From assembly GCF_030463535.1 (NCBI RefSeq), contig NC_132887.1:17815358-17879357 (forward strand): a stretch of 64,000 nucleotides of DNA, in the 5' to 3' direction. A program made the translations under genes and the position numbers. The notes under the pieces were generated by a model, which saw only the letters and a list, made by a program, of their open reading frames with translations, had not been told where the DNA came from and ran no database searches. Below, piece by piece: positions 42,201 to 57,128 of this stretch. This DNA is from Salminus brasiliensis (Eukaryota > Chordata > Actinopteri > Characiformes > Bryconidae). Positions within the stretch are counted from its first letter, which is position 1. Every line of letters starts with the position of its first letter.

Positions 42201-44886
42201 TTTTTAACAGCCCTGACTAACAGAGCCCAGACACCACGTCTATCAGACACCCACCATAACCAGCGCATCATTCCCACCCACAGTCGAAGGATTCAATAAG
42301 AAGAATCCTCCCTCCCTCTAGCAGGAGAAAGCAGAGGCCACAATACCTAGCTGAAGAATATGCTGGAGCTGGCACTGTCTGAGCCAGGCTTGGACCTGCT
42401 CCCGGCTCGAAGTATCCTCTCTCAGGGCCGAGTCGTCAACTTCACCCTGCTGCAACAAACACAGAATGTACACCAAGTTCAGGACTAAAGTCCTGTTTTT
42501 CATGAAAAAAAAATTACACTATATGTTCAAATATTTGTGGACACTGTAGAGAAGTACTGCCAATAGAATAGGACTCTCTTGAACAGGGAGAAGTGTCAGA
42601 GTGGACAGTGAGTGGAAAAAGTGTTTAAAAACTCCAGCAGCACTGCTGCGTCTGGTCCACCCGTACCAGCACAACACACACATACCAATAACAACATGCC
42701 AATAACTCCCTGTTAGTGTCACCACAGTGCTGAGAATGACCCAACACTCAAATGCTACCTGCTCTGTGGTGGTTCTGTGGGTCCTGAGCATTGAGAAACA
42801 GGGTGAAAGCTGGCTAACAAAGTATGTAGAGAAACACATTGACTACAGTCTGTAATTGTAGAACTACACATTGCTCCTACATGGTAAGTGGAACTAATAA
42901 AATGGACAAATAGATCCTCCTGTCATATGTGTGCACTGTGTATTTTTAAAAATACTACAGAATCATAACAAAATCATCAAATCAGCCTGAATTGTAATAA
43001 AATTTCTTGTAGGAAATAATTTATCTAACCGACACATCTAACAGATCAGAGATTTACACCTTCAGTTTTTTATTGCAATACTAAAGCACAAGAACTGATA
43101 TGAGTGATGGAATGATTTCTTGTGTTTTGTTCCTTAAGCTTCACTCAGTTGCAATAAATAGTAAGTGAATCTTTGGAATTACATGGATTTCTGCTTTGGT
43201 TACCATAAACAGTCTGACCGTTATCTAGGTCACAATTACAGGCAAGCACTAACTATCTAACTATACTAATAACACTCAAACAGTTGCACTGCTCATGTCT
43301 TTTCCTCAGCACAGTAAGTTAGCCTCCACAGTGCAGGCTAGAAAAAGTAAGTGAACCCTTGAATTTAATAACTTTAGCAGTAATCACCCCCACCCAGTTT
43401 CTGTAGTTGCAAATAAGATACAAATATGGACTATTTCTTCCTGCAAATGTGTTTCAGTTCATCAGTATGTCTGGGATGTCACCTGTGTTCACTATGTACA
43501 GCGAAATGTGTCCTCCACATTTTACCCATCTGTGGTAGAGAGCACACACTAGTGAACTAGAGGCAGTAAGTGCACACCCACCCAGAGCGGTGGGCAGCCA
43601 ACTTTAGCGCCCGGGGAACAGAGAGGGTGAATGGCCTTGCTCAAGGGCCCAACAGTGGCAGTTTGCTGAGCCCACAACCCTGTTATCAATAGCCCAGAGC
43701 TCTAACCGCTGAGCCACCACTGCCCCCAATCTCTTCATGATATGTCAAAGTAAGGTCAGGACTCTGTTTTCGCCATTCAAAGACACAAATCTTTTTTAAC
43801 CATTCTCTAGTCGATTTATTAATTGCATTCAGCGACAATGTTGGATGAATGTTGGATGATTACCACCTCACCTCATCCCCAACCCCCTAACTCTAACCAA
43901 AAGTCATTCCAGAGAGCACAGTTCCACTGCTCCACAGACCAATGCCTGGCATTAGGCATGGTGCCCAAAGGTTCATGTTCTATTGGCAGTACTCCTCTAC
44001 AGGGACTAGGTAAGCTATATTTGTGCATTTGCACATCTGTGTCAGCAATGGGCGCAGCTTAAAGTAGCTAAATGCATTCATCATAAGAAGGGGTGTTCAC
44101 AAACATTTGAATGTGTAGTGTATAAGATAAATGAGCTCTGTTTGGCTTCATTTGGCTGTCATGTGTTGTGCCACATTCAAAAAGTGAGTGGGAGGCGCTA
44201 ATCTGTGGTAGGCTGAATAGGTGAAGGTATGTAAATGAGCTGGTTTTCGTGACATCACAGAGAACAGTAGTTTTAAAACCGACTGCTTGTTCAGCTTAGT
44301 TTCCATATATGGACTGTACAGACTCTGGGAGTACATGGTGTGTTCTGAACGTTTAACAGTGTTTACATATTACTGCAACCTCCTTTATTTCAGTAAAGTT
44401 AGGGAAATGTTGTTTTCCACGACAGAGGTCTTTTGACACTCACCAAAGAGTAGGAAAGGTTGCAAAGGAGAAAGTGGGTGGAGTACAGAGGCAGAAAGAC
44501 GAAGGAGGGAAGAAATAGAATAGAGAGATAGAGAGAAAGAGAGAGAGAATTAGTGAAGGGTATTAGGCACAGACAGAGACACACAAATGCAGGCACACAT
44601 GGTATTACTCATCCAGACAGAGACACACCCCCTCAGCATGTGTACGCGCTCACACACACACACACACACACAGACACACACTCACACACACATCCACAAG
44701 CACAAACAGGCACACACATTCACAGAAGGCTGAAAGTTATGTAAGAGAAGCCGGCGTGTAGACGGATATTCAGCCGAACTCTTGCTGAACTCCTGTGGCC
44801 TGTGTTGCTTGATACAGTATACACAGTATACACATTGAGAAAATATACAAACAACCCTCACACAAAATCAACCACAAATAGCTGCT

Positions 44887-44919
<33 letters not shown>

Positions 44920-47621
44920 GTTTTGACATTCACTAAACCAGGACAGCATTATTCCTTTCACTAAAGACCTATCAAACTACTTCCACTTTCAATGAAACCA
45001 TAAACAAACACCCACACACTCTGTTTCTCTCGCTCTCTCGCTTTTCACTTACACACCAAACACACACACATATTTTCAAATGCTTTCCCTCAGGATTAAG
45101 GTTGATCCCTCCTGCTCCAAAAGGTCAAGCTTAAGTCAGGTCTTAACACTATTAGCTGCTCCGAGGGTTAAAACGTGTGTGTGCATCTACAGAGAGTAAG
45201 CGTCCTGTCAGCATCCCTTTCCTCTCTCTCTCTCTCTCTCTCCCTCTTTCTCTCTCTCTTCTTTCCCTCAGTGTCCATTCCTCTCCCTTGAAACCTCAGT
45301 CCAAGTTCACTGGCACATAAAGCTACCCTCTGCTTCAACCTGCACTTTTACCTCTCCTAGCACAACACACAGATTCTCTCTCTTGCGCGCCTTCTCTGTG
45401 TCTGTGGGTAAGCATCTATACATAGGCATGGGTGTATGTATTTATTAAGAGTGTCAGATAGATGTAAAAACAGCTTTCCACTGTGGAACCACAGTGCCAC
45501 AGAGCACAAACTAACACTGCTTAACTCACAGCGTTTCTTCTAGCGGTCAGATTCACAACAGTGTTTCTAATCCAAACTGAACAAAAGACAAGCAGGATTT
45601 TGGACAAAGCATAACTACCCCTACTACTGTTACTACTACTACTACTACTACTACAACAACTGGTTAGTGAGCATTATTACAACAGATGAATGAGAATACG
45701 CCCAGTAACCAAATAGATGGTGCCAGAAGTTACTATACAGACAAATTACTGAGATGTGGAGCCATTTTGCCACGGTCTGGAAGAAGACACAAACGGCCAT
45801 CCAAGAAAACAACGCAAGAATCATCAAGGCACAGGCCTGCTATTAACTGGAATCTAATGGAACACCAGTCACCAGTGTCACCATTAACAGTCAAGCAAGT
45901 TTTAGACTGCTATGGACTTCTGACACCTTCAAGCTCAACTAAAGTATGCAGCTGACATCATAGACCATGAAAAAGCCTTCTGGTGAAACATTTTGTGGAC
46001 CAAGATTCAGGTGTTTGGTTAGAGGTGTGTTTAGAAGAGCCAAGGTGAGGCGCTCTATCTCAGAAACACTGCACCAACTGTGTGCTCTGGGACAGGTCTG
46101 CTGCCAGTGGAACAGTTATATTGCACAAAGTGGGTGGAATAATGAGGAAGGAGAACTACTTTAGAATTTCTCAGCATAACCTCAAACCATCAACTAGACG
46201 GTTGAAACTTTTGACACAATTGGGTTGCGTTCCAACAGGACAAAGACCACAAACACATCAATGGATGTGGAATGGCTCGTTGGAACTACCTTCCCTGATC
46301 TTTAACCCTTTTGGAAATATGTGGACTTGGCTACTTGGCTAATGGCTACCAAACACATCTGGTCAACACTGAACCAAATATTTGTATATTTTCTACCCTG
46401 TATGTATAACCATGTGTGGACTTAAGACCCACGACCCAAAAAAAAAAAAAAACCTCTCTGCATTAAGTGCTCACTGTATTTAAAGCACACTGTTATACTG
46501 GTGAAACGTGATGTACATTTTGTAAAGAAAACATTGTAAAGAAAAGAAGTTTTCAGAGAAATGGACAGTAATAGAACACAAAACAAAAAAGCGACTGACT
46601 AAACGCCTGCAGCAATAGTGTAATTGATTCTTAATTTGCTTTGCTCCTGATGATTATCCTGCAGTTTGTTTTTTGTTTTTTTTTGCAACTCTAATCATCT
46701 CCACCTGATTGTCACATTTAGATGCTGAAGGCTTAACTAACTGAAGCAGGTGTGTTACATTAGGATTGTGTAAATAACTGATACCAGCTAAGACCATGTA
46801 ATATTGTCCTGTATTCTAAAATGACAGGAAATATCCACTGCAAACCAGTGGAGCATTTTTGTCAGACTTCTTTAGTTAAACTAGACGCTACATGGAGATG
46901 ATTGATTTGCCAGGCCGAGCATACCCCTGAGACATGACAGAAAGCTTAACATTCAGCCGCATTTTAGAGTAGCTGAGACTGGCCGCTGTGTGTGCAGCAC
47001 ACAAACACACACACACATACACATGCTCGCACTGGGTAAATTCCTCTGCTTCATTAGAGCGCTCTGTGATGAGCAGCAGTGGCTGAGAACAGAAGGGCTT
47101 GAATGGGATGCAGCGAGTATGGCGCTAAATGAAACACATTAAACGCGGCCCTGTTGTGATTAAGTGTCTGCGGAGGCCAGGACTGCAAAGTCGATTAATA
47201 AGTTGCTCACTAAGAGGTCCTTGGAGAAAATTCACCCAAAATTAAGACCCAATTAAAGATTTTACCTTTCATTTGTAATGAAGCTCGTTTGGGTTAAGGC
47301 TGAAGTGTGGCACACATTCTGAACACCATAATCAGCTGCATGAAATATCATTACATCTGTTTTATGGACACTGTTAGAAATTCAGTGACCAGTGATGACA
47401 GGCTTATAAAACAAACAAACAAAAAAAAACGCAGAACAACTGAGAAAATTGTGGCTAGGTAAAAGTGTGAGGGAGTGTGTGTGTGTCTATGGCTCTAATA
47501 ATCTCAGTGCATGTGTGTGCGAGACAGACCAGGCATCTCTGATTCCTATCTGACCTTGCATATAAGACACACAGTTATGTGAGAGACTGAAGCAGAGTGG
47601 AGAGAGATATAGTGAGAGAGT

Positions 47622-47660
<39 letters not shown>

Positions 47661-47885
47661 GGGAGTGGAGAGAGTACAGACAGAGAAAGAGAGAAAGAGA
47701 GGGAGAGAGACAGACAGAGAGAGGAGAAAGAGAGGGAGGAGGAGAGGGTGTATGTATGTGTGAGTGTGTCTGTGTGTGTAAGTGTGAGTGTGTGTGTATT
47801 ACTCATCTGTGCCTCAGTTCTCAGGACGAAGGGAAGACATGATTTATTCATTTACCCGCAGGCAGGTTTTGATCTCTCTCTCTCC

Positions 47886-47981
<96 letters not shown>

Positions 47982-48017
47982 GACATACACAAACACACAC
48001 ATGCTCTCCCTCCCTCT

Positions 48018-48057
<40 letters not shown>

Positions 48058-48105
48058 CTCTCTCACCTCTCACTCTATTTCTCTCTCTGACAAAAACATG
48101 CACAT

Positions 48106-48155
<50 letters not shown>

Positions 48156-48231
48156 CTCCAGCACTGCTTCAGTGGCTTTTAGGAGAAGGGGGAGGGGAGG
48201 AGGACAGAGGAGAAATGAGAGGAGAGATAAT

Positions 48232-48287
<56 letters not shown>

Positions 48288-48761
48288 AATGTGAGTGAGG
48301 GGAGGTGTGTGTGTGTGACTGGAGGCAGCACTATGTGGGCAGGGTGAAGGGCGAATGGAGCTAACGATGACAGTAAGGTTAATTAGTGTTAATTAGTGCG
48401 TTACACTGCTGCTTCATTTGATTGGTGGGAAACGCAGACGCCAAAATCTCTGATTTTCTTTTAAGGCAGAGCAGAAAACTACATCCAGCATTACACACAC
48501 GTCTGCTCACACATGCAGGGGAATAAATGGTCATTCATACACACACATATACATAAATACACATGCACACAAGCAGGGCAAACACACATACACACACACA
48601 CACATTTGCAGTGTGCACTGAAACCCATTTATGTACCCATCGGTGCACACTCATACACAAATACACCTACATGCACACACTCACATTAACAGCCTCTTTT
48701 TCCCCCTAATGACCCAGTCTAACACACTCTCATTATCTCACTCAACACTTAGGTGCGCACG

Positions 48762-48813
<52 letters not shown>

Positions 48814-51800
48814 ACTAAGATAAACATGCAGCTGTTGACAACCTGACTTTGCCACCCCCCAACCCCCCCACCTGACTTCAGCAAGCTACAAATACTCCAC
48901 CATTTTGGCCTGGAATTAATCAAACTAGCAGAGCTGTGGAAAAAAAAGAGCCCTGCCCACACATACAGTACGCCTGAGCTAATACAATTTACAGCATGCA
49001 GCAGTGCACTGATACTTGGCATCAGCTCTGGACTCACACAGCACTGAAGTGCTCCTACTCATTACTGGCATCATAATTGAACTCAAATTAGCAAAACGTG
49101 ATATATGAAGTAGAGTAACTACACCTGCATTTAGAAAGCTACGAACAGAGTCAAACTGCTATTTAAGACTTCCAGCAAAATTCTTCAATGGTAGTCAGTA
49201 TCAATAAAGGAACCCGACTGATCCTGTTACAATGTCGCAGTTTCCACCGGAGATAAAAGCATGTTCTGATTGTATTACTACTTTGTGTTTAAAACTCATT
49301 GAAGAAAAAGCGGAGAGATTCTGTCACGATTACGAAATATGAAACTTTCAGTATCTATACTTAAGTTATGTGTTATTTGACTAATCAGCCTATAGAACCA
49401 TCATGCCCTGTGCTGATGAACATAATAATAAAATAGATCTCTTCGTTCAATAAAAATGAATCCCATGAGTTTCAGTTAAACACAGAATTATGTGTCATAA
49501 ATTGGAAGTAAGAATAAGGACTGTGCTATAACGTGAGATAGTGGAAATTAGTATTTCTGTGTTTGAAACCCACAGGGTCTGAGTTTAGTGTACGTATGTG
49601 CAGTTTGGGACGCCGTGCGAATAACAGCATGAAATCTTCCGCATTTAGCTTTCGTTTCGTTACAGTGGCTGGTCATTAATAGCTTCATCTTCCGAAATCA
49701 AATCAAAACAAATGTTTTCAAAGCCATAAGATTTTATGAACTCATTATCTAAAATTCACTTAGGCAGTCTTTTAATTGTGTAATTATAACGATGCTGCCT
49801 TTTTATGGCAGTTTTGATCTTATAAACGATACCGTTGTTGCTAGGTTACGTGTGTATGTGGTGGAGTAATACTTGAAGAGCTTCAGTCAGAGTGCCAGTG
49901 TCATGCAATATTGGCACTCCTAGAACGTCTCTAATCCAATCACATTGCGGGGTCAGAAATAACTGTGGTGTAATCATGATTAATCGCATTTGTCTTAGTT
50001 GCTTAAACATTTTCAATGTAAAACACTGGTCTCCCTCAAACACTGTACAGGGAAGTATGTCAGAGGTATCGTCAATTAAAAGTCGATTAAAAGTTGGCAA
50101 ATGTTGCTGTGCTATCATGCCAACATGAAGTGTGTGAGCACAGGGACTTCTGCCTGCACTACTATGGATGGTTAGAAAAGAATGAAAATGTTTTGATGAT
50201 GATAATAATAATGTATCGGAATAATACTTTATTAATGTGATGACTCTGGCAGTCCTTGTTTTCCACCTTGTTTTGCCACGCCCACTTTAAAGAGAGACTT
50301 CCGCTTGTGTGTAGAAGTGCCAGTCATTTTGCATCAAATGGTTTATGGTGGTATCATATTCAAAGCATTGAATGCAATCTGAAGTAGGCTACAAAAAACA
50401 AAAAAGACCAAAAAACATTTTGTGGGGTACCATATTCAAAGAAGAGGAAATGCGTCAATGGTTGAAGGCACTAAATTTAAAACACCCACCATGTTCTAAT
50501 CAAAATAAACAAAGATGGCCAAGCCCCATTGTTTAATGAAAAAAAGGTGGATACTGATGTGGATTATATAGTTATAGTTATTTTAATTAATTATGGAATC
50601 CAAGTTGGATGTTAAAGCAATGTTGTTAAATATCTGTTTTGATATTTGGCTGTGACTGATATCAACACCAACTGCTGACAGTTTTGCTATTAAAAACTCT
50701 AAAGCTGCACCAAAGATTACAGCTATGTATCCATGACATAGAAAGACCTGAACGTCCAGTAAACAACAATAAGCAGTGGTAGGTGAACCAATGCATTCAA
50801 TGCATCAATATTTACATACGCACAAGCCTGAGGAAAACTATAGCACCAACTTATCAGTTATTAGTGTTAATAATTTAAAGAAATAATTTTAATTCAGTTT
50901 TCCAATACAACAATAATTCAAATACAATCTACAAAACCCATACACTGTACACCCCTTAAGCAAATCTAGGGCTAATAATGATCGTTTCATCACGTTGTTG
51001 CTTCATTTCTAAAGCAGAAAGAACATTGAACGAGTTTAGACTAAAAACGTAGTATCAGTTTACTAGTTTGACCATCCTACAATGTTCTCTTTGCCAATAC
51101 ATTGCCCCTCCAGGCTCCTGCATTATGTAGTGCATTTAAAATATTAAAATGTTCTCAACTAAAGTCAATCACTAATTTGCAGCTCTGTGAAGATCCGTGC
51201 AGGTCTTTTCCAATCAATTCTTGATCACCGAACTCAAGTTTCTTCCATGTTACATGATGTGCAGCACTACTTCTGCCTAAAAACATCCACACTGCAACCA
51301 GGCAGATCAATGTTTCTCACAGGATGCAAATACCTTCTGGCACGTCTGGCCTCAGACGGGGTTCTCCGCATTTTAAAAATGATTATCTGCCTGTGAAGCG
51401 TGGCAGACATTCCAAAACAGTAGAGCTACACTGAGCTTCACACGCTGCTGCAGCTCAATCACTGGAACAACTCTGCAGAAGGTTTACAGCGGGCTTTTAA
51501 TGCAGCCTACAGTAGGCATGGAAGAGTGATACTCTGTCACGATAAGAAAAGCTCGACATGCACTTCTCTTCACTGACTGCATGACAATGGAATCAGATTT
51601 TATTCTAATCTATTTTTTCCATTCTTCTGATAATTTATTGAATTAACAGAAAAAAAACATATCTCTTTAAATAACAGAAGACATTTAATTAAATAAATAG
51701 TAGGGCTGTCAAACTATGAAACACATGAATTTCAGTTATAATAAGTTCATTAACACACAAGGTTCATGCTATAATGTGAGATATTGGCATTGGTGTACTG

Positions 51801-53154
51801 ATCTTCAGCATTAGCCCTGCAGCCTCATACCGAAGCGCAGTACACCAATGCCCATATCTTACAGCATAGCATTAACTTGAGTGTATTATTGTGATTATAC
51901 CACAGCTCCACTATTGACGTATATAGATAAAGAGAGCAGAAAATATTTTGTTTATAGTGGGCTTTACAGTAGGCATGTATAGGCAAGTAATATATCATGA
52001 TAAGAAAAGCTTGACATGCACTTCTCTTTTTATTGACTGCATGACACAAAAATCAAATTATCAGAATACTTTTATAATGTTACTTTTTACAATTAGGATT
52101 CTGATCATTTATTGAACTTTTTTATTGATTAGTTTTTTAGCTGAAACCTAATGCAAAAATCAATGATATTATTAGACTGATATGAATGATAGACAATTAT
52201 TTTACATCAAGAGGCAGAAAGTGCTTAATCCTGGGGATTCTGGCCCATCTGGCAACACTGAAGAGGTTGCCATTGCTGGTTGATCATGTCAGTGATTAGT
52301 GGTTCGTAAACGCAGATGGTAACAACATCTTTTAACATTTTCTATTAAAATCGACGGATAAAGCTATCAAGATATGGTCAGATCTCGTCAGAGACTATGA
52401 TAAAGGTTTTTAAGCTGTTTAAAAGTACTTCCTACTAAAATCAGTGATGTCGTTTGCAGATGCAGTCTGAATACATTTCCAACTGCTAAGGATCTCTCAT
52501 TTATTCTTAGCAACAAATGCATTAGGAAGCATGTTAACTAGCAATCTGGAACAGGACTACTACAACTCCACCAGGGATCTTTGAATTTTTGAATAGTATA
52601 TGCCCTTAAGGCTAAAATTGAGCCCTGCTTCTGACTATTACCGAGATTCTGGTGGGATTGGTCACTCAATGTGGCCAAGAAATGTTTATTTTTACAGATG
52701 GGTTCATAAGAAAAAGTTGTGTTTGTGTTTCTGTGTGCAGGGTAGAGAACTGCTTGCTGCACTTCATTAGCTAGCATTTAGCTGGATGAACAAAAGTTTG
52801 TTCCACATTGAACTGATAAAAGCTGGTGCACGGAAGTATGTGGTTTCACAGAAGAGGTCAAAGTATAAACACTGAACACTGGACTTGGCAGTGAACAAAA
52901 TGAAGGTTGTGTTTTAAATACCCTCCATTTCCTGAGCAAACACAATTAACTGGCTATGAAAGTGATATATAGCGTGATCAATATTCCAAAACCAGCCTGA
53001 CTGACACAGTTATCTCATAAGTAAATTGCTTTGACATCTCATTAGCATGACTCTATAAGTAACCTTTCCCAAATGAACCCTGTTTGTATTTATCTGCACT
53101 GAGCTGAAAACACACACACAGACACATCAGCCTGGAGCAAGAGAAACTGCTGCC

Positions 53155-53206
<52 letters not shown>

Positions 53207-53316
53207 AAGTAATATCAAAGAATGAGAATGAGATGACCTCACTCTACCACTCTGCCAAACCATCACCACGGCAACACAGCCAAGAGAGACAGAGCGCTGA
53301 TCCAACTATTGCATCA

Positions 53317-53378
<62 letters not shown>

Positions 53379-53786
53379 GGAGAGTGTCTGGGAGAGAGGA
53401 AGAGTGAGAAGCAGAGAGAGATAGAGAGACAGACAGCGAGAGAGAGACAGATAGAGTAAGAAAAAAGGAGTTAGTCAGTGATTGAGTGACAAGGGATGTG
53501 TGTGTGTGTGTGTATGTGTGTTTGTGTCTGTATTCACTTTTATAGTGGACAGAGAGCAAGCTTGTGCACACAAACTCCACACACTCACATATACACACAT
53601 GCACAGCCACAACACACACACATATCTGCAAACACACAGGTGTGATTACTGAAAAAGGCATAGAAGTGGGGGGGATGATGAAGAGCTGTATGGAGTGATA
53701 GAGATAGAAATAAATGAAGCCTATGAGGCTTCATCGAATTTAAATCAGAAAGAGGAATAGGAGGGGGGAGGGGAAATGAAAGAGAG

Positions 53787-53838
<52 letters not shown>

Positions 53839-54001
53839 TATGGGGGGGCACTTGTAAGTCAGACAGAGAGACAGACTCTCTCACACACATACAGAGGTTG
53901 ATGGCGAGAAGAGAGACAGAGCGCCTGATTAAAAGAGACAGACAGAGAGAGAGAGAAAGTAGCAGGCAGAAGGAAAGAAAGGCAGACAATATATAGAGCA
54001 G

Positions 54002-54057
<56 letters not shown>

Positions 54058-54202
54058 AGGGAGAGAAAGGAGGTAGGAGAGGGAAAAATGAGGGAAAGAG
54101 AGAGAGCAAAAAACAGAGAGAGACAGAGATGGGGGAAAAGGGAGAGAGACTGAGTGATGAAGTGGATGAGGTAATGACAAACAGAGGAGAAAAGTGAGAG
54201 AG

Positions 54203-54239
<37 letters not shown>

Positions 54240-56037
54240 GAGAGATGAAGAGATGGAGAGAGTGCTCATAAAAATCAATGAAAGTGTCTGAAGAGAAAAG
54301 CCTGTCCTTCAGTAACCTGCCCCTGACACAGGACTGAACACAGCATCAAAGACACTAACAGTGAGAGCGAGAGAGAGACAGAGAGATGACATTAGATAGA
54401 GAAGGGGGAGAGAGCGAGAGAGAGAGAGAGAGAGAGAGAGAGTGCTCTTAATGACAGACTTTGAAACGAGAGAGCAACATACAGACAGCGGGGGGAAAAT
54501 GAGAGCGCGAGCGTGAGAGAGAAAGCGTGCGTGTGAGAGAGAAAGCGCGAGAGAGAAATAAGGTGATTAAAGGTGTAGGTGTCTGTGTGTAATAAAGCAG
54601 TGTGAACCTCCTCTGTGTTTGGGAAACAGAGGAACACTGTTTGTCCTCACACACACACACATACACACACGCACACGGACTGACAATGACATTTGTGTAG
54701 GTTTCAGAGTCTGTGTCTGGTTCTCTGTGTGCACAGTGCATGTCCAAGCATTTCGCGTATGTTTGTGTGAAGGCTTGTGTACTTTGTAAGGGCCAGATGT
54801 CCTTATAATGGCAGAAAAACATGACGCTAGGCTTGGGTGGTGTAACGATAATACCATATACTGCAATATATATATAAAAATGTTGATCAATTCTTTTCAT
54901 TTCTGTTCTCTGTCTGTCTAGTTCACAGCCAAATAAGCTCATTCCCCCATGTGCATGTAATCAGTGTGGGAGCTCACTGATTGCTGAGGTCACGCTTAGA
55001 AAACAGGTGTGGAAACAAAACAAGCCCACCAGAGTTGCAAGTTTAGCGACATGCTAATGAGTTTATTTAAAAGCAAGCAAAGCAAGCAAACCTGGATGAG
55101 GCAACCTGCCGTCTGCTCTCTCAGATATGTGTATGATTTGAGTCTAGCTTGAACACAGTCTGTGAAACTTTAGCCTGCAGGCTAGATAACTTATCTAAGC
55201 CTGGATAGCCGGCTACGAGTCCAAACACGGCAGAACCGGTCTCATTTCACCTTTCTGTCACTCCGACACCAGTCGCTCAGCAGTTAGTCCTGTAAATCTG
55301 TAGCTAGCTGAAAACGTCCTAAATTCAGCACCAGGAGGCCAGTAGGCACAAGTAGGCACCATTCAGACGAGCTGATCTGGGCTTTTAGTCAGACCGAACT
55401 TGTTCTGTGGTGGGCAGATTGTTATCCTGCTAACTGAGCTAAGGGTAACAAGCTTATTCTAATGCTAACCAGCTTCTCTCCCCTGATTCAGAGCAGTTAA
55501 AAATTTGTAACTGTCAGACTGACCGTTTAACATTTATTGAATGATCGGTTGAAAAGTGTGCACTGTGTTCACTTAGTCTGTGACCCCATGAACAAATGCT
55601 ACTAGGCTAATATTTAGAGATAGTATAAAAAAGTGGATACTGCCCAACCCCATGTGGCACAGCCGAGTACATTTTAGCTGGTCTAGAAAATCAGATGTTT
55701 TAAACACAAACTGAACCAAAAAAGGAGCAGAAAGAGGGTGTTTTTGGTTTCTGAGGTAAGGCTTGGGTCAGGTTCTGGTGGAGGTTTAATATTACTTGTC
55801 CATAGTAATACGCAAGTCAGCGAAGGTCCTCCAAGTACAGCAGTGTGTGAGTTTATGTGTATTTGAGGGAGGCTGTGTGAGTATGTGTGTGCTGCTCTCC
55901 AGCTCCAGGGTGGCTGACTCACAGCAGTCTCTTTCTCACCACAGCCTCAAAAGGGAAAGTGTTCCACACTGGCTAATGGAAACCACTCTGCCTGCTTTTC
56001 CCCACACTAAACCTAAACCCTCACTCCCTTTCTCTCT

Positions 56038-56090
<53 letters not shown>

Positions 56091-56541
56091 TCCCATTTCC
56101 ACTCTTTCTCTCACATCCACACAACCACACACATCTTTCTCTTTTATCCTCCCTCTGTTGTTCTCACTGAAACACATACATGTGCTGAGGAAAAGAGAGA
56201 GAGTCAGAGAGAGAAAAGAGAGAGAGAGAGAGAGACAGAGAGAGAGTCAGAGTGAGAGAGAGAGAGCTTGTGGTTTCCTAAAAACAGCTGCACTCTTCCC
56301 GTTTCGGCTTAACAGGTCAACAGTGCTTAACCCTTCTTTCATACGCTCACGCACACATGCACACACACACACACACACACATAGTTTCCTAACTTCTCAC
56401 ACTAATGTACACTGCCTGCATACCACAAATACACACACACACACACACCTTTACACCGGCCTCTTACCATGTGCTAAGTAAAAACACAGCTTTGAGTTGT
56501 CAAGGAAACGGCAATACATACACACAGTCCTCAGCCAGTTC

Positions 56542-56577
<36 letters not shown>

Positions 56578-57064
56578 TGTCTCTCTCTCTCTCTCTCGCG
56601 CTCCACCTTTACTCTCCCAGTGTCTCTCTTCCTCCGCTCCCTGTCTGTCCTCGTTTTACTCTCTGTTCAGTAATTCACTCACGCCTTGAGCTCAGAACAG
56701 CAATAGTAAGTAGGAGAGGAAGCCTAAAAGAGAAGCAGTGTGAAGTGCAGTGGCTCTGACAACGCTGTACAGCAGAAAAGAAAGAAGTGGGAGAAGAGCG
56801 AAGAGAAGAAGAGAAGAAGAGAATAAGGGATACGAGAGGAGAGGGAAGGAAAGGAGAGGGTAAATTGTTATGGTTGTTTTTTCAAGGTGCTTTTCCAGAG
56901 CCTAAAGAATTGCAGTGTTCAGAACACATCAGTGTCATGTGCCAGTGCTGTATCCACACAGACACACACACTCAAACCTCCCTCTCTTTCTCACTGTGCC
57001 TTTTTTTCTCTCTTGTCTTTTTTCACTCACAGCTTGCTTGCCCGCCACATCTCCCCCTCTCTCG

Positions 57065-57128
<64 letters not shown>

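Noticed and set aside
47748-48182. Leu/Ser and Thr/His dipeptide frames
   Set aside because: Translated (TC)n and (AC)n microsatellites.
49846-50118. 90-codon minus frame in jmjd1c intron 1
   Set aside because: It is unusually free of simple repeats, but I recognise no family, splice context or conserved motif. It is probably chance or old repeat.
53585-54278. Overlapping Ser/Leu-rich minus frames up to 174 codons
   Set aside because: Translated (GA)n tracts; no start context or similarity.
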